Virus record (IMG/VR): IMGVR_UViG_3300042371_000495
Coordinates: 1 to 64,000 of that record
Direction: 5' to 3' (one strand)
Length of the DNA: 64,000 nt
Origin: a virus
The notes under the pieces were generated by a model that did not search any database, was not told the DNA's origin, and saw only the letters and a list, made by a program, of their open reading frames with translations. Below, piece after piece: positions 59,207 to 64,000 of this stretch. Each line of letters opens with the position of its first letter. Position 1 is the first letter of the stretch. The position numbers were made by a program, and so were the translations under genes.

Positions 59207-62200
59207 ATGTTGCTATTGCTCTAAAGTCTTTTACTGATGGGACATTCGCCCCGTTTGTGATTGCCGAGGTAAGTACGATCTTCACGCTGAATCGTGAGAA
59301 TAACCTTCCCGGAGAATATGTATATGATATCTCACTGTAGTTATCAGTATTCGAAGATACCGGCAAGATCGTCGATGGTGATATAAGCGTCCATGGTTCG
59401 TTGGCATATATCGCTTCGTCTCGAATCTGAGCCTTAACGTATACCGATATATTCTCAGATGCCGTAGGACGATTCGCCGCGATGTATACATTCAGCTGAT
59501 TCGCCGAATTATTTAGGTCGACCGTACGGGTGATGTATCTGGCAGAAGCCGCTCCCTTATCCTGAATCTCCTCGTTCGTAACATCTACATTGATTTCATT
59601 ATCGATCAGTAACATCGAGGTTCTATCCGTATCGATGTATGGTGACAAATACTTGGTATCGGTAGCGAGGTATCCAGTAAGAGTGATTCCATCTTTAAGC
59701 GTAGTAAATCTACGATCAAACTCGATCGTCTCATTGACATTGATATCGTATTCAAATAATTGCGGGCTTGATGGGACCGTGATATCATTGATAGATAATT
59801 TCCAGAGGATTTCGGTATTATTCTGTACAATGTTCTCGACTGTGGTTCTAAGAGAAGAGAAAGATACTGTCTCTGATGGATTCACCGCATTCAACGCTTG
59901 TAACTTTACTTCCTTGATGGATGCTGATGTATCAAAATCCGCGCGATATATTGTGAATGTGATATCTTTACTTTGATCGGCCGTCCAGGTCGAACCGTTC
60001 TGACTCTTAAACATCACACCGGCATAAGGGTTCTTGGCAATGATCTGTGTGTTTCCAAGAACGACATTTTCTTTTCCGACCTCTGACACGTATGTCATAT
60101 AATCCGAATCATTTGATAATACGACGAATGCATATTCTACACCCGGTTGTAAGTATACTGGAGCGTCGAAGGTAAATGTTGTAGGTAACCATTCATTTAC
60201 ATCTAGTGGATTAGCAATCACTACATCAGCAGCATCCTTAGTTATGGAAGAAAACGGAAGGATGTTTTGTGTAGGCATACCATTTTCCATAGTTACGACA
60301 TACACCGATACTGGTACACCCTTCGTCGACTTTTTCTTGAAATATAAGTCGAGTTTGGTGATATATGCACCATCAACTTGATTTTTATCAAGGATAAACG
60401 ATTGGGCCAATGGATCGTAATAGCATATTTTTGCCCTTTTGGCGGCGCCGAAGTAGCCGATGCCCGGTTTGATGGCGTCCCGCTTGGAGGAGTAACGAAA
60501 CCAGTCCGAGGTGTCTATGCGAAAAACGTCTGATTCTGAAACACGGGCGGTATCAAACTTAGCGACGCGCGTCGAGAGGATTGTATTTTCTTTTGTCTCT
60601 AACACACCTGAAGCATAATACTTTGTCTCGGCAGATGTGGTAAAATCGATTTCATCGTTCGAGGGAGAATCGATAAGTTTGAAAGACCTCTCGCCAGTAT
60701 TAAACTTAAGTGAACTATGATTCGGAATGATGAAATATCCAGCTGCCTTTCCGGTATCATCTGAGATAATCGGAGTAGATGCGATCAACCCGAGTGGGTT
60801 ATCATTACCATCATAGATCGTACTATCTGTCTGATCTTTAAACGGAACGAATGGGACCGCATTGACACCGATTTTAGTAACGGTATAAGCGCTAACATCG
60901 ACGCCGTCAAAGAAGGGATAGACGCGGGTCATAGGCTTCAATCGTTCGGCCTTGAAGTAAACCTTACGTGAACGAATGAAAGGAACGTAACTGATGTCGA
61001 CTACCTTTTCACCAAAGCTTTGGGTATTGTCAGTATATGACAGCGTCGTACGAGTACCATCACGAATACCTGTAATTTTTTTCTTTTTCAGCCACGACCA
61101 TGACCACCATTTTTTATTAATTCCAGACCAATTATATTCCCATTCATTCCAGTGATATCCTAAGATACCTGACTCCTCTGCCTTAAGGGCTATCGCGTCA
61201 TATGCCGAGGTATCATTGATAATGACTTCCGGTCTAACGACTGTAGATTTCCATTCATCAGATGAAGGCGAAAGTTCGACTGTGCCATTCCAGACTTGCA
61301 TATCAAACGGATTGACGCTTTCGGCATTTGCCGTGGCGAAAGATTGTTTGATTAGTTCGACATTCGTATATGCAATAGACGTCGTATTATCATTACTATT
61401 TAATAAAGGATTCGTATTGACGCCTGAATCGATTTTGAGGTCGAGGTTTCTCGTGGTATAATACGGACGTAAGATACCGTTGACCTGATCGATACTGCAC
61501 TTATGCCCTACGTTCTCGACGTCGGCGATGTTATGACCAAAGAAACTATCGACTAAAATCCCGTTCTTATATCTTTCGAGTCCACCTGATGTCAGGATTT
61601 GTTTATCTTGAGCAGATTTTTCTAAGAGGGACAGAGAAGTATAGTATTCAATATTGGCCACTCGCTTCTCGATAGCACCGATGTCACGCATGGTGTATCG
61701 CTTATTGTCGACGAAGCTCGGTATGATATCGGCAGTGGAATACGTATAAGCCGGGATATAGAGGCTATATAGACTCATTGAATCTCCGGGAATCGCCGGA
61801 GCGATAGGATTGATCGATGAAATACCTTCAGCGATATAAATCTGACCCGAACTATTGACTAGGACGTTGTCGATCCGCGGAAGGTAATATTGAACCGTCG
61901 CGACGATCGTCGAGTTTGAGTCGAGACGCACCGCCGAAGCAGGAGAATTATCAAATCTAAAATCGATAGAGTCCGATAAGCGATTACCATTGAAAAAGGG
62001 GATATCCTCTAAATACGAACCGCTATATGAATTGACAATATACGGAAGACCTGTTGCAGCCGTATGAGGGTAATAATTGTATGTGATCGCTAACGTTCCA
62101 GTAGTCGGCGTAGAAGAAGTATAGACGAGTAGCGGAGCATTAAAATGATTGAGCGACGCGCCATCTTCGATCGAAAATCCGGTCACGATTGAATCCATGG

Positions 62201-64000
62201 TTCCACCGGTCGTATCTGCTCCGGTTATGTCTATCACCGAACCACCTAAGGTAAGCGACAACTGAAAATCATTTGTATTCTTATTGACGACATAGTATGT
62301 CACTCCGGTTGATATACCAGTAGCCGTACCGAGCGCTGTGAATAAAACTTTATCTCCGTTTACTAATCCGTGTGTAGCAAGTGTAACTTTGTTATCGGCA
62401 ACGACCCAACCGACTGATCTTCCAGTATTTTTCACCAAGACCGAGGAAGCGACGATATCGAGATTGTTTAAAGCGATCATGTTATATGATTTCATCACGC
62501 CTGAATGAGCACCTCCTCCACCCGCATCAACAAGGAGGATAATGGGTCCATCACTGGTCAGAGACAATTGGAAATCACCGGCTGTACGATTTCTAACATA
62601 ATATGGTGTATCAATGTAAATTCCTGTCGTATTCGTAGTAATAGAAGTAAATATTACCCTATCACCATTAGAGAGACCATGTGCAGTCAATTCGACAGTT
62701 TCATCGCTCATAGTAAACGTAACTGCTCTACCAGTGAGTGCAGAATATGTGGCCGTAGTCGCCGTCTGTGTCGCAGTTGTCAGCGGTGCTTTACTATTAA
62801 AGACATTTGTGACTGTATACGGGGCGATTACCGATACATTTTGCGACGTATTTGCAGATGAGCCGTTTATTAATAGCCATACTCCGGTACCAGCATCTAT
62901 ATAGACGGCAGTAACCGGAATAGGAGAACCGCCGTCATGATCGATGACGATGTAGTCAGTCAACGATTGACTTTCAAATTTTCCTGCAGGACCTGAAGTT
63001 GGATGCGCGATATTTAACCATTTACCATTAATTGTATTAACTGTCGTAGTCGTGGGGATCCTACTAAAGAATTTACGAACTCCGTATCTCAGTGATGTGA
63101 TCGATTTAACAGCATCAAAAGGAAATTTAAAAATATTTGTATTGTTCCCCGAATCGTATAGTGCAAATCCTCCGCTATTCGTGAATCGTGCATTTGTCCC
63201 AGTAGCGCCATCAAGTGCTAAACATTTGGCTGCTAAGAGATTAAAAGAGTCTTGCAAGACAAGATCGTAGATAAAGATCTGAAATACGGTGGAACTTATA
63301 TATTCGATGTTACGAATTTTACAAGTACCGATGAATGTTCCGCTTCCTGCTTCTGTACTATAAAGATTAAAGGTAAGTCCTGCATTACATATATCCGGAA
63401 GTTGCGTATTATTCGCAAACGTCATACCTGTAGTGAGGATATAGTTGCCTTGTGCAGCAGTGAAAGAAACATTTTCGACCGATTGGTAACTTCTGGCTTT
63501 ACTGCCTGTCAAGTCTTTGCGATCCGTCAAGGCGACGCGATAACCTTTAACATATGCCACGGATGGTTCAATGCCAGCGATATACTTTGATTTTGATAAT
63601 CCGACTCGTTCACCTTCAAGGACATTCGGAAATAATGCAGCTAATTCACTCTCGGCGTATTTTCCAAAATTAGAACCAGTGTTATAATGTTCACGCATCG
63701 CCAATTTGAATGGGCGAACGCTATAGTTACCAGATTCTTCGTATGTACGAGTAGCGAGTATATCATTTAGAGAATTCGCTTCAGAGGTATTTGCCGCAGG
63801 ACGAGCCGGCGTAAGTACTTCTGAATCGACGATGATCAACAACTTTGTGAAATCATAATTCGGTTCCTCGGTGACGAGTTTAAGTTCAAGTGAGATGGCT
63901 TGTCGATCCGCACCTGGAGCACTAAAGTTTGGGGAACCAGTAGCATTATCATATAGCGTATTATCAATGAGCGGTGTGACGATCGATTCGGCAATCTTAA
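59196..64000 (-). CDS. Large tail/baseplate-associated protein, DUF4815 type, 5' end outside window
   Basis: At least 1,601 codons, open to the right edge without a start. The most upstream visible residues include LYDNATGSPNFSAPGADRQAISLEL, cited in part as SPNFSAPGADR, typical of DUF4815 proteins of cyanophage-type myoviruses. Two modules near residue 400-560 share the pattern HGLxNGDxVxF...DFQLSLT. The C-terminal part carries DTDRTSMLLID and further beta domains. It is probably the largest fibre or baseplate protein of the virion. Confidence 0.82.
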   Translation of the reverse strand, partial: KIAESIVTPLIDNTLYDNATGSPNFSAPGADRQAISLELKLVTEEPNYDFTKLLIIVDSEVLTPARPAANTSEANSLNDILATRTYEESGNYSVRPFKLAMREHYNTGSNFGKYAESELAALFPNVLEGERVGLSKSKYIAGIEPSVAYVKGYRVALTDRKDLTGSKARSYQSVENVSFTAAQGNYILTTGMTFANNTQLPDICNAGLTFNLYSTEAGSGTFIGTCKIRNIEYISSTVFQIFIYDLVLQDSFNLLAAKCLALDGATGTNARFTNSGGFALYDSGNNTNIFKFPFDAVKSITSLRYGVRKFFSRIPTTTTVNTINGKWLNIAHPTSGPAGKFESQSLTDYIVIDHDGGSPIPVTAVYIDAGTGVWLLINGSSANTSQNVSVIAPYTVTNVFNSKAPLTTATQTATTATYSALTGRAVTFTMSDETVELTAHGLSNGDRVIFTSITTNTTGIYIDTPYYVRNRTAGDFQLSLTSDGPIILLVDAGGGGAHSGVMKSYNMIALNNLDIVASSVLVKNTGRSVGWVVADNKVTLATHGLVNGDKVLFTALGTATGISTGVTYYVVNKNTNDFQLSLTLGGSVIDITGADTTGGTMDSIVTGFSIEDGASLNHFNAPLLVYTSSTPTTGTLAITYNYYPHTAATGLPYIVNSYSGSYLEDIPFFNGNRLSDSIDFRFDNSPASAVRLDSNSTIVATVQYYLPRIDNVLVNSSGQIYIAEGISSINPIAPAIPGDSMSLYSLYIPAYTYSTADIIPSFVDNKRYTMRDIGAIEKRVANIEYYTSLSLLEKSAQDKQILTSGGLERYKNGILVDSFFGHNIADVENVGHKCSIDQVNGILRPYYTTRNLDLKIDSGVNTNPLLNSNDNTTSIAYTNVELIKQSFATANAESVNPFDMQVWNGTVELSPSSDEWKSTVVRPEVIINDTSAYDAIALKAEESGILGYHWNEWEYNWSGINKKWWSWSWLKKKKITGIRDGTRTTLSYTDNTQSFGEKVVDISYVPFIRSRKVYFKAERLKPMTRVYPFFDGVDVSAYTVTKIGVNAVPFVPFKDQTDSTIYDGNDNPLGLIASTPIISDDTGKAAGYFIIPNHSSLKFNTGERSFKLIDSPSNDEIDFTTSAETKYYASGVLETKENTILSTRVAKFDTARVSESDVFRIDTSDWFRYSSKRDAIKPGIGYFGAAKRAKICYYDPLAQSFILDKNQVDGAYITKLDLYFKKKSTKGVPVSVYVVTMENGMPTQNILPFSSITKDAADVVIANPLDVNEWLPTTFTFDAPVYLQPGVEYAFVVLSNDSDYMTYVSEVGKENVVLGNTQIIAKNPYAGVMFKSQNGSTWTADQSKDITFTIYRADFDTSASIKEVKLQALNAVNPSETVSFSSLRTTVENIVQNNTEILWKLSINDITVPSSPQLFEYDINVNETIEFDRRFTTLKDGITLTGYLATDTKYLSPYIDTDRTSMLLIDNEINVDVTNEEIQDKGAASARYITRTVDLNNSANQLNVYIAANRPTASENISVYVKAQIRDEAIYANEPWTLISPSTILPVSSNTDNYSEISYTYSPGRLFSRFSVKIVLTSAITNGANVPSVKDFRAIATYGA

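Noticed and set aside
1-64000. tRNA genes, CRISPR arrays, integrase or attachment sites
   Set aside because: Scanning the gaps revealed no cloverleaf with CCA-type end, no regularly spaced repeats and no recombinase. All sizeable gaps are explained by promoters and terminators.

Overview
The window is a 64 kb piece of a T4-like myovirus (tailed phage) genome, probably from an aquatic bacterial host. It carries the T4 core set in the order typical of cyanophage-type (exo-T-even) relatives: gp43, Hsp20, RegA, gp62, gp44, gp45, a CobS/CobT-like pair, gp46, gp47, gp55, UvsW, UvsY, gp23, gp22, gp21, gp67-like, gp20, gp19, gp18, gp17, gp16, gp15, gp14 and gp13. No photosynthesis gene lies in this window, so a cyanobacterial host is not shown. 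Nearly all genes are on the minus strand and the map reads naturally from right to left. I saw no tRNA gene, CRISPR array, insertion sequence or homing endonuclease.

Layout from left to right. 0-7.8 kb: a dense run of small, mostly unknown early-type genes (YopX, HAD phosphatase, cREC receiver-like, thioredoxin, ExoX-C-like) joined by ATGA/TAATG overlaps, including microproteins under 60 residues. 7.8-25 kb: replication, nucleotide metabolism, clamp, clamp loader, recombination nuclease and late sigma factor. 25-40.7 kb: UvsW/UvsY and the head-neck-tail cassette. 40.7-51.6 kb: a sulfotransferase, a holin-like pair, and tail-fibre or adhesin-like genes including two different leucine-rich-repeat proteins. 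51.6-57.1 kb: a strikingly A+T-rich island with two related radical SAM/SPASM enzymes, a 2OG-Fe(II) oxygenase and several (putative) glycosyltransferases. It holds the only two plus-strand genes of the window. 57-64 kb: more tail-fibre genes, ending in a large DUF4815-type structural protein cut by the right edge.

The most unusual feature is transcriptional. Late promoters (TATAAATA or one-mismatch forms) sit again and again just 5-7 nt upstream of start codons, including the securely placed starts of gp19 and gp13. A second promoter class (TGTACA or TTTACA, 16-17 nt, TGG-TAnnAT) places its -10 box exactly 6 nt before the ATG of gp43, gp45, gp55, the CobT-like gene and a small early gene. Both arrangements predict leaderless mRNAs. 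Other copies of the second promoter class carry a conserved AC-rich leader without a Shine-Dalgarno sequence. One copy of this class points antisense, on the plus strand, into the uvsW side of the gp55 intergenic region.

Inferred workings: early/middle TGTACA-type promoters make the replication proteins and gp55. gp55, with gp45 as activator, then reads the TATAAATA promoters for head, tail and fibre genes. The A+T-rich island lies among fibre genes and may decorate virion or host-surface glycans.
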